Below are positions 1 through 8,025 of a DNA stretch of 32,312 bases, in pieces. The notes under the pieces are model-generated. The model did no database searches. It had not been told where the DNA came from and saw only the letters and a list, made by a program, of their open reading frames with translations. The position numbers and the translations under genes are program-made. The DNA lies in the NCBI GenBank assembly GCA_035308365.1, contig DATGGU010000047.1, forward strand, positions 1 through 32,312, in the 5' to 3' direction. Every line of letters begins with the position of its first letter. Position 1 is the stretch's first letter. This DNA is from PALSA-505 sp035308365. GTDB taxonomy: Bacteria > Actinomycetota > Actinomycetes > Streptosporangiales > Streptosporangiaceae.

Positions 1-41
1 GCCCATTACGGCTGAGGGACCTAAAGTAAGGGGACACGCGA

Positions 42-118
42 CGCGGGGTGGAGCAGTTCGGTAGCTCGCTGGGCTCATAACCCAGAGGTCGCAGGTTCAA
101 ATCCTGCCCCCGCTACCA
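42..118 (+). tRNA. Initiator tRNA-Met (CAT anticodon)
   Basis: A complete cloverleaf is visible. The acceptor strand CGCGGGG pairs with CCCCGC but leaves a C1/U72 mismatch, the hallmark of a bacterial initiator tRNA. The anticodon arm is CTGGG-CTCATAA-CCCAG with three consecutive G-C pairs next to the loop, the second initiator hallmark, and anticodon CAT. The T-arm is GCAGG-TTCAAAT-CCTGC, and the 3' CCA is encoded at 116-118. A possible -10 (TAAAGT) lies at 22-27. The molecule delivers formyl-Met to the ribosomal P site at initiation. Confidence 0.97.
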
Positions 119-124
119 ACGTCA

Positions 125-154
125 GAGGCCGATTCCGAACAGGGAATCGGCCTC
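125..154 (+). terminator. Hairpin terminator after the tRNA
   Basis: A perfect 12-bp stem (GAGGCCGATTCC / GGAATCGGCCTC) encloses a 6-nt loop and starts 7 nt after the tRNA CCA. It has only a short T-poor tail, as is usual for intrinsic terminators in high-GC actinomycetes. It most likely ends the tRNA transcript. Confidence 0.8.
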
Positions 155-358
155 TTGCATGTCTTGCGCTAACGGCCGTGAGTTCAAGTCGGCTGGTCAG
201 CTCCATCACCGTCCGTACCCTTCTGACCGCAAATCCATGGCGTCCCCTTATTGCGAGATCATGGTCGCCCACGTGGTTGGCCAACCAAGGGATGTGGCTC
301 AGCACATTTACATGTCTGCTTGGTTAACCAAGCGATCTGGCTTGGCTGCCAGATCCCG

Positions 359-693
359 CTAATTCACCTGGTAGGCGTCTTCCAGCTCTTGCCGGTCGCC
401 CGGCATGGCAATGTCCAGCACCACGACAGGTATCCCCGAGGCTTCGCGCGCGGTCACGGACACCGCGAGCACCGGGGCCGTCTTGGCGATACCCAGCAGC
501 TTGGCTTCCTTAGCGTCGGGGTGGCGAGCGCTCACCCGCTCGACCACATGGTCGATCCGGCGGCCGGTCCGGTGCGCCAGGTGGGTGCGGACCCCGCCGC
601 GCAACGGCTCCTGCTGAGCCAGACCGGTGCCCTCGGCCAGGTGGGCGGGAATCCACCAGGTCACGATCTCAGCCGCCTCATGATCCCAGCGTG
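359..693 (-). pseudogene. GntR-family regulator, C-terminal (UTRA) remnant
   Basis: Reading the minus strand from about 693 to the TAG at 359-361 gives the end of a GntR/HutC-type effector-binding domain. It contains RWDHEAAEIVTWWIPAHLAE, then an arm with TGRRIDHVVERVSARHP, then VVVLDIAMPGDRQELEDAY at the C-terminus. The N-terminal winged helix and the first part of the UTRA domain are absent: upstream of the RWDHE segment the frame stays open but no longer resembles the family, and the opposite strand there encodes another recognisable fragment. I infer a 5'-truncated, non-functional remnant. The family assignment rests on recalled UTRA sequences, not on a search. Confidence 0.65.
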
Positions 694-1112
694 CTAGCCG
701 CGAGCGCCGCAGCACCTGGCTGGCGGCCGGGGTGGCCGCCGTGATGCTGGCTGCCGTTGCCTTGGTGGCGCTGCACCCGGCCCGCCCGGCACACCCAGGG
801 CGGTCCGCGGGGGCGGTTACGGTGTCGGCGGCCGACCCGAGGACCGGCACTTGGGCGGCGGTCCAGTACACCGCCCAGCCATGGGGCATCAGTGTGCAGG
901 TACGAGTCACCGGCGTGGCCGCCGGGACCAGTTGCCAGCTGTGGGTGAGCGGATCGGACGGGCAGCAGGCGGTGGCCGGCGGCTGGCAAGTCGCACCCGG
1001 GCAGCAGACCGTGTGGTATCCGGCGTCGGCGCCGTTCCAGGCCGCCCAGGTGCGTGCCTTCGAGCTCACCGCAGGCCCCCACGTCCTGGTCACGATCCCG
1101 GGCCGCCGGTAA
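684..1112 (+). pseudogene. Anti-sigma factor, membrane and extracytoplasmic C-terminal remnant
   Basis: The frame open from 684 to the TAA at 1110-1112 starts with a basic stretch (SREGRRS-type, about 696-713). It continues with one hydrophobic helix (WLAAGVAAVMLAAVALVAL) and an extracytoplasmic domain containing GTSCQLWVSGSDGQ, GGWQVAPGQQTVWYPASAP and a final FELTAGPHVLVTIPGRR. That arrangement matches the C-terminal half of actinobacterial RskA/zinc-finger anti-sigma factors, which hold an ECF sigma factor at the membrane. The cytoplasmic zinc-binding domain (HxxxCxxC) is missing, since a TGA at 681-683 precedes the fragment and no sigma gene is adjacent. The GTG at 732 could still start a short membrane protein, but a decayed gene is the simpler reading. 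Confidence 0.6.
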
Positions 1113-1418
1113 CAGCAGGCCCGCGGTACGCGGCCGCAGGCCTGAACCAGAAGGCCGGCCAGTACGACTGGGCATGGCGCAGGCGGTTGCCAGTGGGCGA
1201 CTCTGTCGGTGATCTTGCCGAGATAACGATCGATTCCCAGCAAGATCATTAAGAGTATGGGCGGCCCATTGCGCGGCTGATGTTGCGTTGGCTGGAGCAC
1301 AGAACTTGCAGTTCTGCGAGCCCGGCGTGGCCAGATCTTCTCGGCGCCGGGTCTGCTGGCAGGGCAGGGCGGCAAGCCAGGATTCAGCGAACGTCGGAGC
1401 TGTTGTCAGCAAGCGCGG
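1113..1418. other. Gene-free stretch between remnant and regulator
   Basis: Long frames cross this stretch on the minus strand, but their translations are low in recognisable motifs and switch character repeatedly. I see no domain, RNA or clear regulatory element. It is probably decayed coding DNA belonging to the same debris as 359-1112. Confidence 0.4.
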
Positions 1419-3986
1419 TTACGGTTCGTGATGACAGCTTTTGTCTGCCGCGAGCTGAGTGCGGATCTGGCCGGCTTCGGGTGTGCCTAGGCCGTCGTAG
1501 AGGGCGAGAGCTTTGTGCCAGTGATCAAGCGCCTGGGCCGGGTCGCCGGCGGCTCGGTGACTACGGGCGAGACCGGTGTGAGCGCGGGCTTGTTCGTACT
1601 GGTCGCCCGTCTGGGTGGCCAGATCGAGGGCGCCGGTGTACGCGGTGCTGGCGTTGTCCGGCTGGCTGGCTGCGGCGTATGCCTCGCCGAGGCCGTTCAG
1701 CGCCTCGGCTTCGCCGAATAGGTCGTGGTTCTCGCAGGCCACTGCCCGGGCTTGCTGGTGGTAGTCGATGGCTTGTGGGCCGTGGCCTTGGCCAAGGGCG
1801 GCGGCGCCGAGGTGGGCGAGCACCCATGCCTCGGCGGTCCGGTCTTCGGCCTTGCGGAACATGTCCAGGGCCTGCCCGAGATGGCGCGTGGCGCGCCGGT
1901 AGCGGCCGAGCCGCAGGTTGAGGTCACCAATAAGAGACAACACGTAGGCTTCGTTGACCCAGTCGCCTGTCTGGCGGCACAGAGCCAGCGCCTGCTGGAG
2001 GTTGCCGTCGGCGCGCTGGTAGCGTCCCAGCCGCAACTCCATGTCGCTGAGGCCATGCAGGGCGCGGGCGGCACCGGTCTGGTCGCCGATGGCCTGGTAC
2101 AGCTGCAGGGCCTGCTGATGGTGTTCGCTGGCCTGCTGGTAGCGGCTCTGCTGGGCTTCGACGGTGGCCAGGTTGTGCAGAACCCGCGCTTGGCCGGCCC
2201 GGTCGCCCGCCTCGCAGAACAGCGTCAGGGCCTGCTGCAGCTGGCGGGCGGCTTCCTGGCTGTGCCCGTAGTGCAGGTCGATCTGGCTGAGATGGCTGAG
2301 CGCGGTCGCTTCGGCTACCCGGTCCGCCAGGCTGCGCGCTGCGCTCAGGGCGTGGGTGTGGATGACGGCGGCCTCGGCGAAGTGCCCGCCCCCGCTAAGG
2401 TAGCGCGACAAGGTAGCCGACAGCCGGGTGGCGTGCCTGGGCCACCCGTGGCCGGCGGTGTAGGCGGCGGATGCGGCGAGGTTGGCTAGCTCTGCGTCCA
2501 GCCATGCCCTCGCCTCGGCGGCGCCGGCCAGCGGCGGGACAGCGGTGCGGGGCTGGGGGATCCGCGGCCGGCGGTGGCGTTCGGCGGGGTACAAGATGTC
2601 CATCGCCGTGGCCGCAGTGGACAGGTAGTGGTCGAACAGCCGGGTCAGCGCTTCCCGCCGCGCTTCCTCGCTGTTGTGTGCGCCGGCGAGTTCGCGGGCG
2701 TAGGCGCGCAGCAGGTCATGCATCCCGTACCGGCCCGGCCCAGCGGGGTGCGTCAGGTGCGCGCGAGTCAGCGCGCGCAGCGCCCCGCGGGCCTGGGTCA
2801 GGGTGTCGTTGCCGAGCGCGGCGGCGGCATACAGGTCGAGATCGGGGCCGGGGTGCAGGCCGAGCAGCCGGAACACGCGGGCGGTGCTTGCGTGCAGGTG
2901 GTGGTATGACCAGGTGAACACCGACCGCACCGCCGCGTGCTCATCTCCCCCTGTGTCCAGTATCTGCAGCCGGTGTTGCAGATCAGCCAGTTCGGTGCCT
3001 AGGTCTGCCAGGGGAACGTCCGGGCTGGCGATCGCGAGCTCGGCGGCTACCCGCAGCGCCAGCGGCAGCCGACAGCACCGGTGGGCCAGCGCCACCGCGG
3101 CCGCGGGGTCAGCGTCCACCCGGCTGCCGATCAATTCCCGGAGCAGGCCGACCGCTTCCGGTAGCCGCAGCAGGTTCACCTCCAGGCGCGAGGCCCCGTC
3201 GCGGGCGACCAGGCCGGCCAGGGCATCCCGGCTGGTCACCAGCGTGACACACCCGGGGCTGCCGGGCAGCAGCGGCCGGACTTGCGCCACCTCCCATGCG
3301 TTGTCCAGGACCACGAGCATCCGCCGTCCGGCCAGCAGGCTGCGGTACGCCGCAGCGCGCTCGTCAGCGTCGCCGGGAATGTCCTGACCGGCCACACTGA
3401 GGGCACGCAGGAAACCAGCCAGGGCGTCGCTCGCGGATATCGGCGGCCCGGGATCGTAGCCGCGCAGGTTGACATACAACTGGCCGTCCGGGAACCGGTC
3501 GGCGACCTGATGCGCCCAGTGCACGGCCAGGGCCGTTTTCCCGACGCCGGCTGTGCCCCCGATCGCCGAGATCACCACCGCCGCTGGCGTGCTGCCAGCA
3601 CACTCCAGCAGGCCGGTCAGCGCCGCCAGCTCTCTTTCGCGGCCGATGAACAGGCGCACCGGGCCCGGCAGTTGCCTGGGCACGACCTGCCTGGCGCCGA
3701 CCCTGGCCAGCTTGCCCTCTGGCGCCGCAGCAGCGTCGGCAGAAGCATCACCAGCCAGCTGCCGTCCCGCAGCAGCGACGAACTGCCCGCGTGCCTCACC
3801 GCATAGTTCTAACGCATCGGCCAGCCGGTGCAGCGATCCTGAGTGCGGGGCGCCGGTACGGCCACGCTCGAGGTTCCTGACCGCGCGAACACTCAAGCCA
3901 GCGCGCCCGGCCAGTGCCTCTTGAGACAGTCCGGCCGACTGGCGGCAGGCCCGCAACCATGCTCCGAACGCCCCCGTCTCGGTCAT
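1419..3986 (-). CDS. XRE-HTH / NB-ARC / TPR transcriptional regulator (STAND ATPase)
   Basis: This 855-aa protein is read from the ATG at 3986, preceded by GAGG about 7 nt upstream. Residues 5-60 form a Cro/C1-type helix-turn-helix (LSQEALAGRAGLSVRAVRNL). GRERELAAL near 116 opens the NB-ARC module, with P-loop GGTAGVGKT at about 143-151 and Walker B MLVVLDNA at about 223-230. A TSRD sensor-like segment and a winged-helix piece (YGMHDLLRAYA) follow. The C-terminal third holds repeated TPRs of roughly 40 residues (ALTLF..AGDRAGQARVLHNLA and similar). The family acts as ligand- or partner-gated regulators, often of secondary metabolism or development. It lacks the OmpR/BTAD module, so it is not a classical SARP. 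The frame extends upstream to 4145, but that extension only translates a DNA repeat (RVALS three times), so I chose the HTH-proximal ATG. The target is unknown. Confidence 0.9.
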   Translation of the reverse strand: MTETGAFGAWLRACRQSAGLSQEALAGRAGLSVRAVRNLERGRTGAPHSGSLHRLADALELCGEARGQFVAAAGRQLAGDASADAAAAPEGKLARVGARQVVPRQLPGPVRLFIGRERELAALTGLLECAGSTPAAVVISAIGGTAGVGKTALAVHWAHQVADRFPDGQLYVNLRGYDPGPPISASDALAGFLRALSVAGQDIPGDADERAAAYRSLLAGRRMLVVLDNAWEVAQVRPLLPGSPGCVTLVTSRDALAGLVARDGASRLEVNLLRLPEAVGLLRELIGSRVDADPAAAVALAHRCCRLPLALRVAAELAIASPDVPLADLGTELADLQHRLQILDTGGDEHAAVRSVFTWSYHHLHASTARVFRLLGLHPGPDLDLYAAAALGNDTLTQARGALRALTRAHLTHPAGPGRYGMHDLLRAYARELAGAHNSEEARREALTRLFDHYLSTAATAMDILYPAERHRRPRIPQPRTAVPPLAGAAEARAWLDAELANLAASAAYTAGHGWPRHATRLSATLSRYLSGGGHFAEAAVIHTHALSAARSLADRVAEATALSHLSQIDLHYGHSQEAARQLQQALTLFCEAGDRAGQARVLHNLATVEAQQSRYQQASEHHQQALQLYQAIGDQTGAARALHGLSDMELRLGRYQRADGNLQQALALCRQTGDWVNEAYVLSLIGDLNLRLGRYRRATRHLGQALDMFRKAEDRTAEAWVLAHLGAAALGQGHGPQAIDYHQQARAVACENHDLFGEAEALNGLGEAYAAASQPDNASTAYTGALDLATQTGDQYEQARAHTGLARSHRAAGDPAQALDHWHKALALYDGLGTPEAGQIRTQLAADKSCHHEP

Positions 3987-4017
3987 TCCGAGCCTCACAG
4001 GTCTGAACCGCAAATCT

Positions 4018-4062
4018 GACAGTGCAACTCTCGACAGCGCAACTCTCGACAGTGCAACTCTC
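4018..4062 (-). repeat. Three 15-bp direct repeats upstream of the regulator start
   Basis: The unit GACAGTGCAACTCTC occurs at 4018-4032, 4033-4047 (one substitution, GCGC for GTGC) and 4048-4062. It lies 32-76 bp upstream of the ATG at 3986. The head-to-tail, perfectly phased arrangement suggests an operator, perhaps for autoregulation, or an mRNA leader element. Function is inferred. Confidence 0.75.
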
Positions 4063-4117
4063 GCCGGGAGGCATGCCGCAGCGCTCGCCGATGGCTCATC
4101 TCCACCACCTGACCGGC

Positions 4118-4145
4118 ACTTTAGCACTGAAACTGCCGGTCCCAA
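4118..4145 (-). promoter_or_regulatory. Possible promoter of the NB-ARC regulator
   Basis: On the minus strand TTGGGA (4145-4140) and TAAAGT (4123-4118) are separated by 16 bp. Transcription from about 4110 would give a leader of about 120 nt that includes the three 15-bp repeats. This rests on motif match only. Confidence 0.4.
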
Positions 4146-4528
4146 ATGCCTGGTCTCCCGCTTAACGCGGCCTTACTTTTAGCCTGACCGTTGACCGAAG
4201 CCGCGATCAACGATCGGCTACCGGTCCCGTTGCGCCGTGCTCAGCATAGCGCTGAGCAGAGCGGAGGCCCATGAGATCCCGGTGAAGTTCGCGTTCGCGA
4301 ACCTTGCGGTCGCCGGCGTTGGGGCGCTCGCGCCATGTGTACCTGCCAGCGCTGCTGCCGTTCATGGCGCGCAGCCCAGCGAGCGGTATCCCGGAATGCA
4401 GCGCTGCCATGCTGGTGGCGAAATACCGGGAGGGGATGATGCCAGACTTTGCTGCTAGCAGTACAGGACTTTCGTCCCTGGTGTGCCCTGCGCGGCAGAC
4501 TTGTTTTCTGGCAAAGAAAGGAGACCGG
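4146..4528. other. Intergenic region between divergent genes
   Basis: No convincing gene is visible. It holds an 8-bp stem with a 5-nt loop at 4238-4258 (TGCTCAGC/GCTGAGCA), a short GTTCGCGAAC palindrome near 4290 and a CTGCTAGCAG palindrome at 4452-4461. It must contain the promoter of the secreted protein gene at 4529, but no clear -35/-10 pair stands out. Confidence 0.4.
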
Positions 4529-5161
4529 ATGAGACGCTCCGGAAAACGCCTGCTCGTGGTAGTGATGCTTCTCGTCGGGACAGGGACCGGCGCCACCTTA
4601 GCAACCGCTCCCGCGGCTTTAGCACAGCAGGTTGTCAACATCTGCTGGAACAACCACTGCCAAAACCTATGGAACAACAACAGAACCTTCGCTGCGCCGG
4701 TCAAGTTCTACCACGCTGGCGGGAACAACCTGGAAAACAAGTGGCAGCTCGTGGAGATAGGCACGGTCAACGGGCAGAACTGCACCACGACCTGCTGGCC
4801 TTTCGCGCCCGGGTCCGGGTTGAACACCCGGTATGAAAACAACATAGTCTGGCAGTTCCAATACTACGATGACTCACGCTGGTGTCAGGATCAGTCGAAC
4901 TATAGCGTCACTGCCGACGCCGGCCAGCTGCAGATCCAGCTCTGCAACTCGGCCAGCTCCCGGCAGTGGTTCGTCCAAAGCAGCCTCGACTATCTCATTC
5001 CGGTGTTCGCAACCAACCTCCGGTTCATCGACACGGGGTTCCCGGACGACCCGCTGTTCGTGGGCGCCCTCGACGGTAACGTCAGCGACGGTCAACAGAT
5101 CTGGATGGGCAGCATCTCCACAGTGAGTGAGCTGCAATGGTTCTTCCAGGTTCCTACGTGA
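4529..5161 (+). CDS. Secreted ricin-B-like (beta-trefoil) protein
   Basis: This 210-aa protein starts at the ATG preceded by AAAGGAG 7 nt upstream. The first about 33 residues are a Sec signal peptide: MRRSGKR, a hydrophobic core, and a likely cleavage at ALA-QQ. The mature part is rich in Asn, Gln, Trp and Cys. It shows QxW-like ends of trefoil subdomains (QLCNSASSRQWFV, and SELQWFFQV at the C-terminus), each preceded by a QLQIQ- or QQIW-type strand. Such domains usually bind carbohydrates. There are six cysteines in the mature part, so disulfides are likely. No catalytic domain is attached. It is monocistronic with its own terminator. It could also be an unrelated secreted beta-rich protein. 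Confidence 0.75.
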   Translation: MRRSGKRLLVVVMLLVGTGTGATLATAPAALAQQVVNICWNNHCQNLWNNNRTFAAPVKFYHAGGNNLENKWQLVEIGTVNGQNCTTTCWPFAPGSGLNTRYENNIVWQFQYYDDSRWCQDQSNYSVTADAGQLQIQLCNSASSRQWFVQSSLDYLIPVFATNLRFIDTGFPDDPLFVGALDGNVSDGQQIWMGSISTVSELQWFFQVPT

Positions 5162-5200
5162 CCTGATCAGAGTGCGTGATCGCTGGTGTGGACTGAAGAT

Positions 5201-5235
5201 GGCCTCGATCCCCTGTGCTGGAAGGGATCGAGGCC
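5201..5235 (+). terminator. Intrinsic terminator
   Basis: A perfect 12-bp stem (GGCCTCGATCCC / GGGATCGAGGCC) with an 11-nt loop, followed by GTCTTCC, lies 39 bp after the stop of the secreted protein gene. Confidence 0.85.
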
Positions 5236-5646
5236 GTCTTCCGCACGGTAGGCGATGGGCCGTCAGCGTGAGAGTTGTTACTTGTGGTGCGGATAGAACA
5301 TCCTGCGGTACCAGCCATGAGTACACGCCGCGGCGATCGCCATCACCGCGGCCGAGGAGGCATTCCCGGTCATCCAGTGCGGCTACGGCTGCTGCCTTGG
5401 CCGGGAAGCCCTGATCGCTCGTCCGCGCGCTCAGCAGCGAACCTGCCGGCGCAAGGTTCCCAGCGCCGCGCCAGGCAGCCAGCGGCTCAGCCTGGCCTGT
5501 AACCAGCCAGCTCAAGCACCACTTCCAGCCAAGGTGAAGCGCAGAATAACCCTTCGGGCGCGACTCGAACTGCCCACCCGGCCACCGAACTACCCTGCAT
5601 ACCGGCGGCTTCGCTCGCTGGCCACGGACCAGCGCCACTCAGCCCA
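5236..5646. other. Gene-free stretch of about 400 bp
   Basis: Several frames are open, but none has both a credible start and a recognisable protein. The segment about 5330-5420 reads AAEEAFPVIQCGYGCC in one frame, which could be decayed coding sequence. Nothing else can be supported. Confidence 0.35.
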
Positions 5647-6198
5647 GTGGGGCCCAATTCCCGATCCGGTTCCTCCATACTGGGTGGATGTTTGGCGAAA
5701 AGGCGCAGGCCCCAGGCGGTGATCCTGGCGAGCCACCTGCACGGGAATACCACCAGCCGGGACTTCCACGGCGTGGACTGGGAGCATCGCACGTACATTC
5801 TTGAGATCCGTCCGGCTGATGGGACTCCGTTCAGGGTCGAGACCCAGGCCAAGGTGCCGATCTTCTCCAAGCCGCAGCAGGGCGACGTCGTCCAGGTCAG
5901 GTACGAGGTCAAGAACCACAAGACCGAGATCCAGATCGAGGGTTACCCGCGGTATGATCCGGCGCTGGTCCGCGAAAAGAGGCAGCAGGAACGTGCCGCC
6001 CAGGACGCGGCGCTGCTGAGCGGAGCACCCGGGGCGGCGGCTGCCAGCCCAAGGTATGACCCCGAAGAAGAGCCACGCTGGGCGGTGCCCGCGCTGTGCC
6101 CGGCCTGCGGCGCCAAGGTCGACCAGTCCACGGCGCCGTTCGGGGAATCGCCGAAGTGCGGCTTGTGCGGGCAGCCGCTGCCCTGCGAGACCCTGTAA
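5647..6198 (+). CDS. Hypothetical protein with C-terminal zinc ribbon
   Basis: At most 183 aa. The conserved-looking core starts at QAVILASHLHGNTTSRDF, followed by a beta-rich domain (VETQAKVPIFSKPQQGDVVQVRY; about residues 60-110). A charged linker follows, then a zinc ribbon CPACGAKVD...CGLCGQPLPC at the C-terminus with two CxxC pairs. The function is not known to me. The start is uncertain: a GTG at 5647 and a TTG at 5692 are in frame, while the ATG at 5688 with a typical MFGEKAQ opening is in another frame and would need a one-base shift near 5715. A natural frameshift or a sequence error at the 5' end is therefore possible. The downstream neighbour is convergent. Confidence 0.7.
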   Translation: MGPNSRSGSSILGGCLAKRRRPQAVILASHLHGNTTSRDFHGVDWEHRTYILEIRPADGTPFRVETQAKVPIFSKPQQGDVVQVRYEVKNHKTEIQIEGYPRYDPALVREKRQQERAAQDAALLSGAPGAAAASPRYDPEEEPRWAVPALCPACGAKVDQSTAPFGESPKCGLCGQPLPCETL

Positions 6199-6281
6199 CG
6201 GCCCAGCCTGTTCGGCCCCGTGACGGTGCCGACGGCCGGGACGGTGTGGTGATCGACGTGGCTGCTGGCTGGGGCGGTCTG

Positions 6282-7361
6282 TCAGGTGAGCGCTGCGGTG
6301 ATGTGCAGGCCGAGGGTCGCCATGGCGAACTGGGCCGGGATCAGGGCCAGCCCGATCGCGGTGAATTGCCTGGTGCCGAGCCTGGCGCCGGCGTCGCGGG
6401 CGATCTGCCGGCAGATCAATGTCGCGACCGAACCGGTGATCAGGAGGTTGGGGCCGATGGTGGTGGCGAGGATGGCCGCCCACAAGCCTGGCATGCTGGC
6501 CGGTGTCATGGCCGCCGCGGCTGGCAGGTTGCCCGCCACCGCGGCCAGCACGGTGGCCTGCCCGAGCTGGCCGGTGAGGCTGCCGTGCAGGATGAGACCT
6601 GTCCCGAGCAGCGTGCGGATCGCGGAGGCGGTCAGGTACATCGGGAGCAGCCCGGACGCGGCGCGGGCTGGGGGGCCTGCGGCCACCGCAGGGGATTGCT
6701 CCGCGGTGGCGGCAGGCGCCCGGCTGGTGGTGTTGTGTGCGGTCCAGGCGCTGAGCGGGCCGAGGGTGACGGCGGTGACCAGCATCCACGGCAGCCACGA
6801 GCGGCTGAGGTAGGCCGTGGTGGCCAGCGGCCGGTGGGCGAGCAGGAGCAGGCTGGTGATGTTCGAGGTGGGCAGAAGGAAGGAGGTGGCGTTGGCGGTG
6901 ATGGCGACCGCGACGGCGAGCCGGCCAGCGGGCAGGGCCTGGTTCTGGGCGGCGCGCATGGCGAGGGGTGTGGCCACCACGACGGCGACGTCGAGATTGA
7001 CCAGCGCGCTGAGCAGGGCGGTGAGCGCCAGGATCGCTGCGGTTGAGGCGATTGCGGGACCGCGGTCTGGGATCAGCGTGCGGGCCAGGATCCGGAATAC
7101 TCCGATCCGGCCGGCCAGCGTGGAGGCGAGGATGATCGCGGCCAGGGTGACGAACGGCCCGGCGGTAACCCGGGCGGCGGCTGCCAGCCCGCCGGGCCGC
7201 AGCGCTGCGGCAAGAGCGGCCAGGATGATGCCCGCCGCCCACAGGACCACACGGACGGGATCACGAGATGACGTGATTCTGGCGGATTGCTTGAAGGCTG
7301 CGAGGTTGGTGATACGCGTACTGCTCCTAACTGTGCGGCAAAGTAACTGGCTGGACGGCAT
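6282..7361 (-). CDS. ArsB/SLC13-type membrane permease
   Basis: About 359 aa with roughly ten hydrophobic helices, for example VVLWAAGIILAALAAAL and FVTLAAIILASTLAGRIGVF. It shows motifs of the ArsB/NhaD ion-transporter superfamily: a loop with ALVNLDVAVVVATPLA after helix 3, ITANATSFLLPTSNITSLL mid-protein, and a mirrored ATTIGPNLLITGSVATLI near the C-terminus. The paired N-A/T-S hairpin motifs are what the family uses for substrate and ion binding. The substrate could be arsenite, another oxyanion or an organic acid; the sequence does not decide. The start is ambiguous: the ATG at 7361 is chosen over a TTG at 7379. It is transcribed divergently from the MerR gene at 7401, which probably regulates it. 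Confidence 0.8.
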   Translation of the reverse strand: MPSSQLLCRTVRSSTRITNLAAFKQSARITSSRDPVRVVLWAAGIILAALAAALRPGGLAAAARVTAGPFVTLAAIILASTLAGRIGVFRILARTLIPDRGPAIASTAAILALTALLSALVNLDVAVVVATPLAMRAAQNQALPAGRLAVAVAITANATSFLLPTSNITSLLLLAHRPLATTAYLSRSWLPWMLVTAVTLGPLSAWTAHNTTSRAPAATAEQSPAVAAGPPARAASGLLPMYLTASAIRTLLGTGLILHGSLTGQLGQATVLAAVAGNLPAAAAMTPASMPGLWAAILATTIGPNLLITGSVATLICRQIARDAGARLGTRQFTAIGLALIPAQFAMATLGLHITAALT

Positions 7362-7400
7362 CGGCGGGGGCGTCGCCAACGGATATGATATTACACGATT

Positions 7401-7889
7401 ATGTCAGATTATGAGGTAGGCGGGGATGATGAGCTGATGGCGATCCCCCGCCTGGCCGAGCAGGTCGGGGTGACCCCGAGGGTGCTGCGGTACTGGCAGG
7501 AGCAGGGTCTGATCAGCCCCACCCGCGAGCATGGCAAGCTGCGCTACTCACCGCGGGATGTGGCCATCGCCACTCTGATCCGCCGCCTGCTGGCCGCAGG
7601 AACCGGCGTGGAGGGCATCCGGATGCTCAAACGGCTCGCCGAACGCGACATCCGCACCGCCACCGCCACCGCAGACGACACCGGCACCGCAGACGACACC
7701 GCGCTGGTTGAGGTGGCGCTGCGGATTCTCTACCAGCGCAAGGCATTCCGCGAGGAAACCGGCATGGACGAGGAGCACTACCCGCACGGCAAGCCCCCGC
7801 CGCCACCCAGACCGCCGCACGGCCCCCGCCCCGGCCCCAAACCCCCAGGCAGGCCCGCAGGCCCCCGGAGGCACGATCCGCAGCGGTGA
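7401..7889 (+). CDS. MerR-family regulator with proline-rich tail
   Basis: 162 aa. An N-terminal winged HTH (AIPRLAEQVGVTPRVLRYWQ) is followed by the MerR wing (EHGKLRYSPRDVAIATLIRR) and a dimerisation helix (GVEGIRMLKRLAERD). There are no cysteines, so metal sensing by thiols is unlikely. The last about 40 residues are almost all Pro, Gly, Arg and His (HGKPPPPPRPPHGPRPGPK), which is unusual for the family. An alternative start is the ATG at 7437. It is divergent from the ArsB-like permease, with the operator expected in the short AT-rich spacer around 7380-7400. Confidence 0.85.
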   Translation: MSDYEVGGDDELMAIPRLAEQVGVTPRVLRYWQEQGLISPTREHGKLRYSPRDVAIATLIRRLLAAGTGVEGIRMLKRLAERDIRTATATADDTGTADDTALVEVALRILYQRKAFREETGMDEEHYPHGKPPPPPRPPHGPRPGPKPPGRPAGPRRHDPQR

Positions 7890-8025
7890 TCCACGTCAGC
7901 AGCACACCAGTTCAGCGATCCCTTGGATGCTGCCACGGCACGGACCAGAGATTATCCAGGCCAGTGCCGCTATTCAGGCCCCAGCGGCACGGTGATCTTG
8001 TGGCCGGTGGTCTGTGTCCTGGTGA

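Noticed and set aside
75..305. Minus-strand ORF ending GAGFEPATSGL
   Set aside because: It is the reverse translation of the tRNA gene, a well-known false protein motif.
359..1375. 338-aa minus-strand ORF taken as one intact protein
   Set aside because: Only the C-terminal about 110 residues look like a protein family (UTRA); the rest is antisense to an anti-sigma fragment or featureless.
3987..4145. N-terminal extension of the NB-ARC regulator
   Set aside because: It consists largely of a translated 15-bp repeat (RVALS) and overlaps the probable promoter; the HTH starts directly after the ATG at 3986.
42..5646. Integrated element at the tRNA-Met gene
   Set aside because: No second copy of the tRNA 3' end, integrase or excisionase is visible in the window.
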